Positions 46,831 to 56,850 of a stretch of DNA of 64,000 nucleotides are shown in pieces. The translations under genes and the position numbers were made by a program. Location of the stretch: NCBI GenBank assembly GCA_963989385.1, contig OZ022506.1, positions 23,251,903-23,315,902 on the forward strand. Reading direction: 5' to 3'. Numbering within the stretch: the first letter of the stretch is position 1; every line of letters starts with the position of its first letter. The DNA is from Ctena decussata. Its lineage: Eukaryota; Mollusca; Bivalvia; Lucinida; Lucinidae. The notes under the pieces are model-generated. The model did no database searches, was not told the DNA's origin, and worked only from the letters and a program-made list of their open reading frames with translations.

Positions 46831-48030
46831 TTTCAAAAGTCATGTCCACATACGCACAAACGGACGGACGCTGCAACATCAAACAGATGTCTATGCCTCG
46901 CTCACAAATTCGGCTCGACATGAAATGAAACTATCACACGAACCGCTTTTACTTATTGGTTTTATAATTCTATGCTTCCGTAGTTTCATTTTATCGGCAA
47001 TAGCGTCAATAGCGTGATTAAGAAACATCTCTAATAAAACCGCTATAATTTCTTATTGCGCTGAAATATGCAGTGTTTTCCTGTATAGGAATGGTTTTTA
47101 TTTGTGTGGATTTTATCGATGTGTAAACGCCGGCGAATCACTCACAAACTGAATAAAGCCGGAAGGGAAGGGCCTTTATTCAATTTATAAGAATCTTTGG
47201 TTGTATGCGCGCTTGAGTCTGAATATGACTCTGTGTATTCTTCATTTGAGCCGCGACACGAGAAAAACAACTTTTTAAAAGTGGTTGTGCGCCCAGCGCA
47301 GACTAAGATCAACCTCGGCATCCGCCAATTCTGACCAGACTCTTCGCTAAGCGCTTAAAGGGTGGCTAAGGGTCTAAGCTAACTCCATATGGACATCGAA
47401 GACTCTGATCAGACTGGGCGGATGCCGATGCGGATCTGAGTCTGCGCTGGGTGCACAGCCAGTCTGTTGGTTTTCTCGTGTCGCAGCTCATTTATTCCAT
47501 GTTTTTTTTTGCCCTTCGTTCTTTTTATGATAATTTAAGTATGTTTTCTTGTGTCATCTCTGTTTGAAATAATGTTACTGTTTTCTTGTGTGTTTTTTTT
47601 TTTTTTTTTTTTTTGTTTTTTTTGTTGTTGTTGTTTCTCACCTATTTTCTTTTCATGTTTAATTTCTTTCGTTATTATATCTTATTTCAATATCTCTCGC
47701 ATTTCTTGGGAGCATGTACATAATCGCATATGAGTATGTGCATGATCGCAATCGACATACATAGCGCTACAGTTCACCCAATAATACCCAGCGTTCCATT
47801 AGAGATGTTCCAGATAAGGTTTACGTATAACCTTAATCACGCTATTGACGCTATTGCCGATAAATGAAACTATGGAAGCATAGAAGTATAAAACCAATAC
47901 ATGTAAGTAAAAGCGGTTCGTGTGATAGTTTCATTTCATGTCAAGCCGAATTTGTGAGCGAGGCATAGACATCTGTTTGATGTTGCTGCGTCCATCCGTT
48001 TGTGCGTATGTGAACATGACTTTTGAAATA
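46831..48030. repeat. inverted duplication with MITEs at both outer edges
   Basis: The left arm 46831-47022 and right arm 47841-48030 are about 93 per cent identical by eye, in inverted orientation. Shared words: TCAAAAGTCATGT, CAAACAGATGTCTATGCCTC, CGGCAATAGCGTCAATAGCG. The left arm is preceded by a half MITE (46719-46830), the right arm is followed by a split MITE (48031 on), and the loop holds a third (47247-47490). This is either a transposon using MITE-like ends or an inverted segmental duplication. Confidence 0.75.
47247..47490. mobile_element. foldback MITE, copy 11
   Basis: 244-bp copy in the loop of the inverted duplication at 46831-48030, with a small AACTTTTTAAAAGTGG insertion near its left end. 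Confidence 0.88.
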
Positions 48031-48094
48031 TGAGCCGCGACCCGAGAAAACCAACAATGTGGTTGTGCGCTCAGCGCAGACTCAGATCAGCCTG
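48031..48094. mobile_element. foldback MITE copy 12, left part
   Basis: TGAGCCGCGACCCGAGAAAA to CTCAGATCAGCCTG. Interrupted by a LINE tail, resuming at 48475. Confidence 0.85.
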
Positions 48095-48474
48095 ATATAC
48101 TCGTCACATGCATCCTCTTTCTTACAGACAGATCCATACATCTGTCTGTTACTATCAGTATTCATTCTTTCCCATGACTATTGTACTATGGAACAGATTA
48201 CCAGGTGATCTCGTCCAAGTTTCAGATCTTGACTCCTTTAAATTAGGAGTCAGCAAGATCAGTCATACCCTCCCCTAAACATAAATACTGTTTTTATCCT
48301 GATTTTAAGCTCTTCTTAACATTAACCCTATCATCTATATTTCACCTTGCTTTTTATCTTTTTATTCTGCACTATCTCACTTTTTACTTCTTTTACTAAC
48401 ACACCATGCGTGGTGAAATCCAAATAATACCCGAAAGGGGGTTGTGGATCATGTCAAGATAGATAGATAGATAG
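48095..48474 (+). mobile_element. 5'-truncated LINE with GATA tail inserted in a MITE
   Basis: The frame 48096-48278 reads Y-T-R-H-M-H-P-L-S-Y..Y-S-F-F-P-M-T-I-V-L-W-N-R-L-P, the typical end of a LINE ORF2, then a stop. A 3' region with CCGAAAGGGGGTTGTGGATC and a (GATA)n tail (48458-48474) follows. The tail differs from the A-rich tail at 41047, so this is a different LINE family. CCTG flanks both sides (48091-48094 and 48475-48478), a possible 4-bp duplication. Confidence 0.82.
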
Positions 48475-48652
48475 CCTGGGCATCCATCCAGTCTGATCAG
48501 CGCCTCCGCTAAACGCTTAAAGGGTAGCTAAGGGACTAAGTTAAATCCATGCGGACAGCAAACACCCTGATCAGACTGGGCGGATGCCCAGGCTGATCTG
48601 AGTCTGCACTGGGCGCACAACCACTTCGTTGTTTTTCTCGTGTCGCAGCACA
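48475..48652. mobile_element. foldback MITE copy 12, right part
   Basis: Resumes CCTGGGCATCCATCCAGTCT and runs to TCGTGTCGCAGCACA. Removing the LINE restores a full element. Confidence 0.85.
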
Positions 48653-49584
48653 TATAATATCGACCTTCTCCCTTTCAACCCCTTTATATCCCAAACACAC
48701 CAACCACTGCAGGTGGTTTATCCAAAAAAGTAAATCGCCGTAACGTACTCAATCTGAAACCGGAGCAAATGAAGTATAGGCCTTTTTCCTGTATTCAGTC
48801 GGTAGAATTTTTGAGGGAGTTTGATTCTTTTTGACGCACCTAGTGTCTGCTATGCAAAGGAGATTGTGAGAAAACTATGCATAGTTCACTAGGTCGCTGC
48901 GGTCTTCCAGTGTCCGAACAAGTGACCTCGAGTGATAGATCGGTTTCTGTGATGGAGTTTAAGCATTTGAAGCACAACTAAAGGTCACATACCCGAAATA
49001 TAGGTTGCCGCAACCTAGTTCATTTTAACACTGGTGAACATGTCCTTTTCCGACAGGCTGTAAGTACATTTCTGTCTCTGTCCATTTGCATCCCAAAAGA
49101 GTAATACTATACCAAACTCTTCCATGTCATCCACCCTACCATTCTAGAAAGTAGGTCGCCGCGACCTAGGTTACGCCACATACACGCCTATACCACTTTC
49201 TGACAGGTGTCGCGCATCTCAGCTACTAAGCATCCCCCATCACAACATCCAGTCCTTGACTAACGGTCACCTGCCCGAAAAGCTGACAGCCGCGACCTGT
49301 TTCACTGACAAATATATGCACCATCATTATTATTACCTAAATTATCGCCATATACTGTCGGTCTTTCATCCCGGACTTAAGCCCATAAGACCAGACATGC
49401 TAGCAGAAGCTATGTGGGTTTATTTAATGGGCGTATGGACTGAAATAAATACTTTTAGAAAACCGAATTACAGTGTGGGAAACGTGATAACAAAGGTACA
49501 GATGCACGGACAACACTGCGGATGTGTGCAGATTGCACTAAAGCCATACGGTCTCGACATTAGCAACGTGGGTTCTTTTATTTG
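48653..49584. other. intronic, palindromic GGTCGC motifs, no gene recognised
   Basis: Within the intron of the receptor-like gene. Words of the type TAGGTCGCCGCGACCTAGG (about 49151-49169), AGGTTGCCGCAACCTAG (49003-49020) and CTAGGTCGCTGCGG (48891-48905) recur at roughly 110-150 bp spacing. The ORF at 49256-49693 overlaps the start of the next tandem array and has no recognised domain. Confidence 0.4.
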
Positions 49585-50680
49585 TGGCCACGCTCCAGGG
49601 GTTCCTGGGTTTGAAAAATATAAATACTTAGAAAAATATTCAAAACTCTTCTTCAGAACCACTGGGTTCAGGCTCTTGAAATTTGGTATGTAACATTGCC
49701 GGGTTATCCTTTGTCAAGTTTGCTCAAACAGAGGTCCATGGGTCTACCTCAGGGTCTGTCTACCTCAGCGTCTGCCTCAGGGGTTTCTGGGTTTGGACCA
49801 TAGAAATACATACAAAACTATTCAGATGTCTTCTTCGGCAAAACCCCTAGGCCGAGATACTTGAAATTTGGTATTAGGCATGGATTCAAAATGGTCCTGC
49901 GGCACGTAGTTTTGGGTTCGAAAATAAAATTAACTTAAAAATCTTCTCCGCGAGAAATGCTAGGCTGAGATTCTTTAAATTCGATATGTAGCACTGCCTA
50001 GTGGTTCTTTATCAAGTTTGTTCAATTGGTGGCCCCAGGATCTAAAATAGCCACGCTCCAGGGAGTGGTTCGAACCATAGAAATACACTGGAAAATGTTA
50101 AAATCTTCTTCAGAAACACTTGGCTCGGATGCTTGATATTGGTATGTAGCATTGCTTAGTGGTCCTTTACCAGGTTTGGTCAAAATGGAACAACACCCAC
50201 GGTCCAAAATGGTCCTGCCTCAGGGGGTCCTGGGTTTGAAGCACAGAAATACATAGAATAAGTATTCAAAAATTTTCTTCCCCAGAGCAACTAGGCTCAG
50301 CTGCTTGAATTTTGGAGTGAAGCATTGTCTTGTGTACCTCTATTAAGGTCGGTCACAACGGCAGCCTCACGGTCCAAAACGGCTCTGTGGCATGTTGCGG
50401 GGTTTTGAGTTAGAAAATAGAAAATAAATGTACTTAAAAATCTTTCAGAACAGCGTTCAGATGCTTGAAATATGGTATGCAGCATTGCCTAGAGGTCCTT
50501 TAACTCATACTGATTAAAAAAAAAGCAGTTGAATGTAGGTTACTTCCTTGAAGCTAAAATTCCAAGGCAGTTGTCATTTACTGGCTTCTAGCTAAATTTC
50601 TCCAACACATACAATTTTAACAATTACAACCTTAAACTCAGGTGAGCGATTTAGGGACATTTTGGCCCTCTTGTTTGTTG
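49585..50680 (+). repeat. tandem-repeat element, period about 180 bp, copy 2
   Basis: Same units as 25250-26955 (GAACCATAGAAATACA, CTTGAAATTTGGTATG, CCTTTACCA(A/G)GTTTG). It has the same closing end CAGGTGAGCGATTTAGGG..GGCCCTCTTGTTT but lacks the GTC-rich head, so it is 5'-truncated. Confidence 0.7.
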
Positions 50681-50809
50681 AAGTTTATGGGTGTATGACT
50701 GAAAGTAACTCCTTTTGAAAAATGAATTAGGCCTACTGTGAGGGATACGCAGAAGCAAATATTTCGCATGTGGGACACAATTAACAAAGAATTAAATGAA
50801 TTTAGGATA

Positions 50810-51070
50810 TTTGTTTGTTTAAAAAAATCTGAAGTTCCTGTTTAAAGAATTTTAGTATGTTATATCAGTAAAAAATTGGTGGAGCATGGCGACACTGTTT
50901 GCCATGCTCCTATACCAGTGACGTCAGAGATATTAAGAAATTACCAACTGTTATGCCTAGTGCCTTGTCAGAATCATCGGGCGTCTACATGACGTCACTT
51001 TGACATCAATTAGAATTATTAGTTGCTATAGTAACATATTTATGATGCCGTGGGTATCGGAGCATGATTC
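50810..51070. repeat. GGAGCATGGC dispersed repeat, copy 2
   Basis: Shares AAAATCTGAAGTT, TATATCAGTAAAAA and GGAGCATGGCGACACTGTTT with 32390-32700, and also has TGACGTCA-type sites between the ends. Confidence 0.5.
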
Positions 51071-51087
51071 CAAAACAGTTACCAAGA

Positions 51088-51553
51088 TGATTCAATGTTT
51101 ATGTGAAAGTAGAAATCAAAAGTAGATTTACACTGAAAAAAAATAAAGTTTTGAATATATGTGTCTGTTTTCGATAAAATTTCTATTGTAAATTTACAAA
51201 GAGAAATAATTTGAATTAACATCTGACAGAGTGCTAGTATTAACGCAGGGCAGTACAACAGGAAAAGCGCAGATTAAAAATTCCTCGTTAGGTCCCTTTT
51301 CACCCGACAGAAGTAGCAATCCTTGAAATATTAACATGATTAATGACTAACGATGATTCAATGTTTATGTGAAAGTAGAAATCAAAAGTAGATTTACACT
51401 GAAAAAAATAAAGTTTTGAATATATGTGTCTGTTTTCGATAAAATTTCTATTGTAAATTTACAAAGAGAAATAATTTGAATTAACATCTGACAGAGTGCT
51501 AATATTAACGCAGGGCAGTACAACAGGAAAAGCGCAGATTAAAAATTCCTTGA
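51088..51553 (+). repeat. near-identical 200-bp direct repeat with 65-bp spacer
   Basis: Units 51088-51288 and 51354-51553 differ by only about two or three changes (one A in an A run, GTATT versus ATATT). Period 266. Very recent duplication, or one allele or assembly copy retained twice. Non-coding. Confidence 0.85.
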
Positions 51554-52205
51554 TCTTTGATATTATTGGCTAAATTTTGACATACGCGTTATTTGGCCGA
51601 TGAAATCGTGTGAAATGTGGAACAAAAGTGAAATTGTACTCGGATGCGTCGAGAAGAAAACTTAAAGCGCATATTTTCTCCGCGAGGCATAGACAATACA
51701 ATTATATAAGGTGCGCCTAAAAGTCAATAGCTTTACTTATTTAAACAGGCCACAGTTCATGGGTACGAAACCATAACAGACACATTTTTCTCAATCTGTG
51801 TTACGTTTTGCGTGCATATGTACAATTTTGCATTTTTGATAAAGCGGACTCCACCAATGACCTGCATCTGCGACACTTCCGACCGACATCGTGATACCGT
51901 TTGTTCCGGTATTGGGTACACTGGGTTCGGGTTTCCTTGTTTACTGGATTGAAAAAAATAAATGATTGGACATATGGCGAGTCAAACCTGGGACACGTGC
52001 ATCAAAGGTGAACAACGAATCCAGTCAGACCAGGCCATCCGCTGTGTGCAATTAGTGTATTTAGTTTATTTGGATTTATTTAATTTTATACTCATTTCAT
52101 TTATTTAATTATTTTTATTATTGTTGTTAATCTGTAAACAGCAGAGCATGTACTTATATGGGGTGTATACTAGTTATGAGCAGTAAAGCCCTTTATACCA
52201 ATGCA

Positions 52206-52207
<2 letters not shown>

Positions 52208-52252
<45 letters not shown>
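52208..52252 (+). repeat. (AC)n microsatellite
   Basis: About 22 uninterrupted AC units. Confidence 0.95.
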
Positions 52253-52254
<2 letters not shown>

Positions 52255-52704
52255 TTCCTGAACAAATATAAGAAAATCGGTATTTATTAGCGGTTCCATG
52301 CATTCGAATAGGATAGCATATGATAATGTTGGTTGGGCATTATGTAGACGCTGAGGAAGCTGAGATGAAACAGTGATCGTACCTTCGTCCTTTGTGCAAA
52401 CAGCGAGAACAATGAAACCTGTCATGGCTTCGGAAGCACCCAAGTTTATAGGTACAATAGCTAGGCAGGTAAGATTGTTTTAGCCATGCACACAGGCAGA
52501 TAGGCGGACAAACGGACTAATTTCACGAAATCTATTGGTTTTACAGGTTAAAAAGGTAATACTAAACAAACACTGTTACTACTACTATTAATGATAATAA
52601 TAATAAATAAACATACGAAGGTCTGATTCTAGACCAACACCAGTAGGGCCATTATAGTTAAATGTCAGATTATTTTCTTTTAATTTTTTATCCGCCCGGC
52701 CCTG

Positions 52705-52729
52705 CCCCCCCCCCCCCCCCCCCCCCCCC
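52705..52729 (+). repeat. (C)25 homopolymer
   Basis: Uninterrupted run of 25 C; its length is likely to be error-prone. Confidence 0.9.
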
Positions 52730-53532
52730 ACAACCCACCCCGCCCCGTCCACCTAGTCCTATGGCCACGAACTGGGTACTCTCGTACATCAAACTTGTTG
52801 TTTAATGTCACACGCCAAAAATCAAAAACAAACAAAAGAAAAACATGCTTCTGGGTTATCGAATGCTGTGTTTCCGTAAAATTTTGCGTAATTTTATTTT
52901 CGCGTTTAAAAACGGATTAAAATGTTTCCTAGGGGTTAGATTCTCAAAAGTAGAAAAAACAGCTTCAATCTGATAAACCATACAAGAACCAGGTATCTTA
53001 AAAAGTAATGTTTGAAAACAGTATCCAGGAGACTAGCGGACAAAAACTTATCAGATTTTTAGGCAAATAATGTAACGGTAAAATTTTCGAGTGCAGTAAT
53101 TTTCATTTTATTTATTTTCATTTTTTGGCGGCCAACAGAAAAGTGCATACTTAAATGCTTAAATGCCCGCTAACGCGATGATTTATGAAAGAATAATACG
53201 AAGACATAAGGAATACACGGGCTTTAATACCCTTGAATATGCCTCAATTGCGAAACCGTGAATTTTTGTCTCCGCGAACATTAATGAAAATAAAGTTCTC
53301 GTGGTAAAATCCGCATGTATGGACATAATAGCGAGGCGAAATGGTTTTTATTCCAAGTGCAGAGGTCTGCGTCAAATACACACACATTTACATCACTTAC
53401 AAGCCTCCGTAGTCATCGTTTAGGTAGTTACCGTATTGGTTTTCGTCAATACGGTAAATAACGTTATACGTTACTTTTATCTGGAACATCTCTATTAGGT
53501 CATAAGCAAACAGTTCAGTTCCGGCTAAGATC

Positions 53533-53757
53533 AGGGGCCGTATTCATAAAACGACTTAAGTCGTTGCTATGCTGTTGCTGAGGTTAAATTTCGTTGAAGG
53601 AGATTCCCTTCAACTATGAAATTTGCTATGGAGGAACAGTCTGAAAAAGATTGTTCCTCCAAAGCAAATTTCATAGTTGTAGGGGATCTCCTTCATATAA
53701 ATTAAGCCTTAGCAACAGCATAGCAACGACTTAAGTTGTTTTATGAATACGGCCTCA
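53533..53757. mobile_element. foldback MITE (GGCCGTATTCATAAAAC ends)
   Basis: A hairpin over its whole 225 bp: GGCCGTATTCATAAAACGAC at the left, complement at the right. The inner arms have AGGAGAT(T)CCCTTCAACTATG and a centre of GAAAAAGA between GAACAATCT-type words. TCAG occurs at both borders (53531-53534 and 53755-53758), possibly a target duplication. Confidence 0.85.
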
Positions 53758-54129
53758 GACATCCTAAAGAGTGGCGTATGATCAGGGTCTGCGAGTTTGC
53801 GTAAAATTACAGCATTTCTATTAATATTATGAAACCGTAAAATAACATCCCTAAACTGAAGAATGAAGTATGACAAAAGACGAATCCACTTAACAGAAAT
53901 TGGTTAATTTACACCAAAAGGTCGTTTCACACTTAACCATATGGCTTTAAAATACTTCTGCATCCGATCGGCTTTGTCACAGTTTAGCATTTAAGAAAGT
54001 CTAACCTGTAATAGAAAGTCAAATACACAAAGTATCTGTTTTAAGACTAGATCACAAGCATCTAGAAATTATACTTTTCTCCACGTTGGCATGTATAAAC
54101 TAGAAAAAGCGAAGACCAGATAACACAAA

Positions 54130-54368
54130 TGAGCCGCGACACTACAAAAAACATCTAAGTCGCATGTGCACCAGCGAATAGTCAGATCAGCCTGGGCATC
54201 CGCCCAGTCTGATCAGAGTCTCCGCTGTCCGCGCGGCGCTAGCTTACATTCTTAGTTACCCTTAAAGGGCACAGCGAAACTTTTAATCAAACTTGACGGC
54301 TACCCAGGCTGATCTGAATCTCCGCTTGGCGCACATGCCGTTTTGTTGGTTTTGTCGTGCCACGGCTC
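54130..54368. mobile_element. foldback MITE, copy 13
   Basis: 239-bp copy that starts 19 bp beyond the donor of the receptor-like exon 1. The last residues of the long ORF (R-A-V-A-R-Q-N-Q-Q-N to V-K-F-D) are translated from this element and are not part of the protein. Confidence 0.9.
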
Positions 54369-54387
54369 GAATAATAATGAATACTAC

Positions 54388-55566
54388 CTGGTAGTTATCG
54401 TAGACCTGTGCACACGAACATTGTTGATTCCATTCTTCAGCCACATGATCATTCGGCTTGTTGTTCCCAGTATTAGTGTTTATCTTGTAATCAATGAGGG
54501 CTGTCAATTCCCCAGGGATACCTCTCATGTCATCTTCCCGATTACAGTTTACCTTTCCGGTCGTAGGTAATGTTTGTTCGTGGCAAAAGACACAAAATAT
54601 ATTCACATATGAGAAACGCTTCCACTGGTTTTGAATTACCACGGGACTATAAAACTGCTCGCATAAATCAAAGAAAAAAAGGCCGTCATTAACATTCGCT
54701 ATACCGTTATCTTCCTCACAGGACATTATAAACTTGTTTTCAATGCATTGCATGTTTTCTAGATTTAGATTTGACGGCGGTTTATAGAAAATATTACCAA
54801 GTTCAAGTAATGTTGAATGTAGTTTTTCGTTTGAGTTGGGATATGGTTCAAGTACTGATCCGTTTCCATTAAAAAGGAACTCATATTTAAATTCAATAAA
54901 TGACATCCAGTCCAAAAGCCTGTCGGCATCTTCATTACAAATAGCGCAATGCTTGTTCCAGTAAATCTTTCCCGTTGTCTCTGAAGTAACAGGTACGGTG
55001 TCATTGAGAGTGTCAGCGGCTGGGTTTTCGCATCTGGCAACTGCGACCATGTCGGTCGTATTCTTATAGCAACTCTTGATCATTAGATATTTTGTGTGTT
55101 TTAGACCCTGCGCAATGCCCAAAGAATAAGCCTCTGCCGATGCCGGGATGCACTCTGTAACGACTGAACCCTCGCTGATATCCGTATGGAGATAATGTTT
55201 TGTTGGACAACAGTTGTTTATCTCGTAGCAGGTGTTTGAGCAAGAGCAGGGAAAGCAACAAACTCCACTTAAGTCTCGAATATCTTGTAGATTTATAGTT
55301 ACGTGTCCGGCCTCCATTACGTCTGGTAATGTCTCCAAAACCTCATTTCGTTCTCTTGTACCGTCCTGGCTACAGATAGGAAGTTCTGGACAGAATATTG
55401 CCTGAACTTTCGTTACATACTCCAGCATGCTATCACTGTTATTTCTTAAACCAACAACAAATTTGTAGACACTGTCAAAATCTGCTTTACTTTTGTCGAA
55501 TTGTGCGCTGACATGCAAACACATGATCAGCAGCACAAAGACAGCACATCTAGTCGATATCATCAT
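54388..55566 (-). CDS. receptor-like ectodomain gene, exon 1 with signal peptide
   Basis: The start is ATG at 55566-55564. The frame also reads upstream, but the first codon there is TTG and TTCTCTTGTTGTCTAG just before the ATG looks like a splice acceptor, so a 5' UTR exon probably lies further upstream. The exon has 393 codons. Residues 1-21 form a signal peptide (V-F-V-L-L-I-M-C-L-H-V-S-A). Residues 103-120 form a Cys cluster C-C-F-P-C-S-C-S-N-T-C-Y-E-I-N-N-C-C, like a somatomedin-B fold. Further Cys pairs lie at 207/210 (H-C-A-I-C), 284, 302, 325/328 (F-C-V-F-C-H) and 383/385. N-glycosylation sequons occur at N-N-S, N-T-T, N-D-T and N-G-S. The donor CAG|GTAGTA after D-N-Y-Q is phase 0 and joins N-V-C-R-P of 45278. 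Probably a secreted or membrane-receptor ectodomain; the receptor identity is inference. Confidence 0.82.
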
Positions 55567-55626
55567 CCTAGACAACAAGAGAAGTGTAAAACCAAACAAA
55601 TAGTGCTCTTAAATAAGTGTGGGTAC

Positions 55627-55823
55627 TGAGCCGCGACACGACAATACCAACTAAGTGACATGTGCGCCCTGCAAAGACTCAGATCAGCCTTGGCATCCGC
55701 CAAGTCTGATCAGAGTCTTCGCTGTCTGCTTTAAGGGTAGCTAAGACTAGGCGGATGTCGAGGCTGATCTGAGCCTTGGCTGGCGCATGGGCCACTTCGT
55801 TGATTTTTTCGTGTCGGGGCTCA
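55627..55823. mobile_element. foldback MITE, copy 14 (internally deleted)
   Basis: 197-bp copy, 60 bp upstream of the start codon/acceptor of the receptor-like exon 1. Central bases are deleted. An inner arm reads GGCATCCGCCAAGTCTGATC. Confidence 0.88.
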
Positions 55824-56700
55824 TTAATGACCCCATTGAAAAGGGAGATAAAATGAAAACTGCAGAGTTGCCTCCTCTTGAAAGTGTACTGATTACGTAT
55901 ATACTTTCATCAATCCAAACCATAAATTCAGTCTGTATTAAATAAGCTTCATACAGAAAATCAATACTATTTATTTATAATTTTCGTCTCGGCACAGTAA
56001 TTTAAAAAAGAAATTAAATAAATAAATAATGAACAGTCAAAAGTATTTTATCTTACGGTCTCATTAGTTTTCCTTTTTTATTTTTTTTTTGTCTGGATAT
56101 TTTTCTCTATTTCACTCTCCGTCATTGGTTTTCGAAAAAATATACCAATGTATTACGTTAATTAATTTTGTTAATTTTATTTTGTCAAACCATCGCCATG
56201 CTGTTCATTTGTTAGATATGATCAAGGAGAGGAAATGTATAAGTACTAATTCTTCGTTCCAATCCTATTATTAGTATTTTGTGAATGTTCATATGAATGG
56301 AAAAGTTTGAAATAAAATATGTTTAAACGAAAAGAATTTAAGATACATGTATATTTCTTGCTTTCATCAATTTGTCCCTGATATTTACCAAGACTATTCG
56401 CCTTTGAAATTGTTAAACATATCTCCGCAACACACCGATCGCCTTTGATATAACACCCATGTAACAATACGGGTTGCAATCAGCTGCTTTTATAGTACCA
56501 TATGACATTACGAGGGATGATCCAAAACTTCCTGGACATTTGCTATAACATCTGAGATGTTCAAAAATGCTACTGTTTTATCGTAAACAAAAAATCCATT
56601 ATGTACTGGAATGACTAATACAGCATTTTAATGACTAATACAGCATTTTAATTTGTGTTGGCGCCTAAGAATATACACGTTGCTAGCATAAACCCACATT
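55824..56700. other. no gene recognised
   Basis: AT-rich. The expected 5' UTR exon or promoter of the receptor-like gene may lie here or further right, but no site could be fixed. Confidence 0.4.
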
Positions 56701-56706
56701 AGCGAT

Positions 56707-56850
56707 CTGGGTCCGAGGTTATAAAACTTGAGTATAATCTCAAACTCCAAATAAAGCACACTGATTGGCTGCTTCCGAGCATCCAATCTGTGAGCTTTAT
56801 TATGGGTTTGAGAATGTACTCAAGTTTTATAACCTCCGGGCCTGGTCTAA
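56707..56850. mobile_element. foldback MITE (AGGTTATAAAACTTGAG ends), copy 1
   Basis: Hairpin with AGGTTATAAAACTTGAGTAT and its complement. The centre is TGCTTCCGAGCATCC. A second copy is at 59909-60060. Confidence 0.75.

Larger units (their letters stand above)
51554..53530. other. intronic, simple repeats only
   Basis: No exon recognised. Contains (AC)n at 52208-52252 and a run of 25 C at 52705-52729. The 78-codon minus-strand ORF reading into the (AC)n tract is not a gene. Confidence 0.5.

Noticed and set aside
49256..49693. 145-codon plus-strand ORF as an exon
   Set aside because: Its last third is the tandem-repeat element at 49585 on, and part of the rest resembles sequence at 50685-50765, so it is repeat-derived.
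54283..54387. C-terminal 35 codons of the 438-codon minus-strand ORF
   Set aside because: They lie beyond a good CAG|GTAGTA donor, and the last 29 are translated from a foldback MITE.
55567..55599. Upstream extension M-F-G-F-T-L-L-L-L-S-R of the receptor-like exon
   Set aside because: The first codon is TTG, and the stretch is a pyrimidine-rich splice acceptor ending TAG just before the first real ATG.
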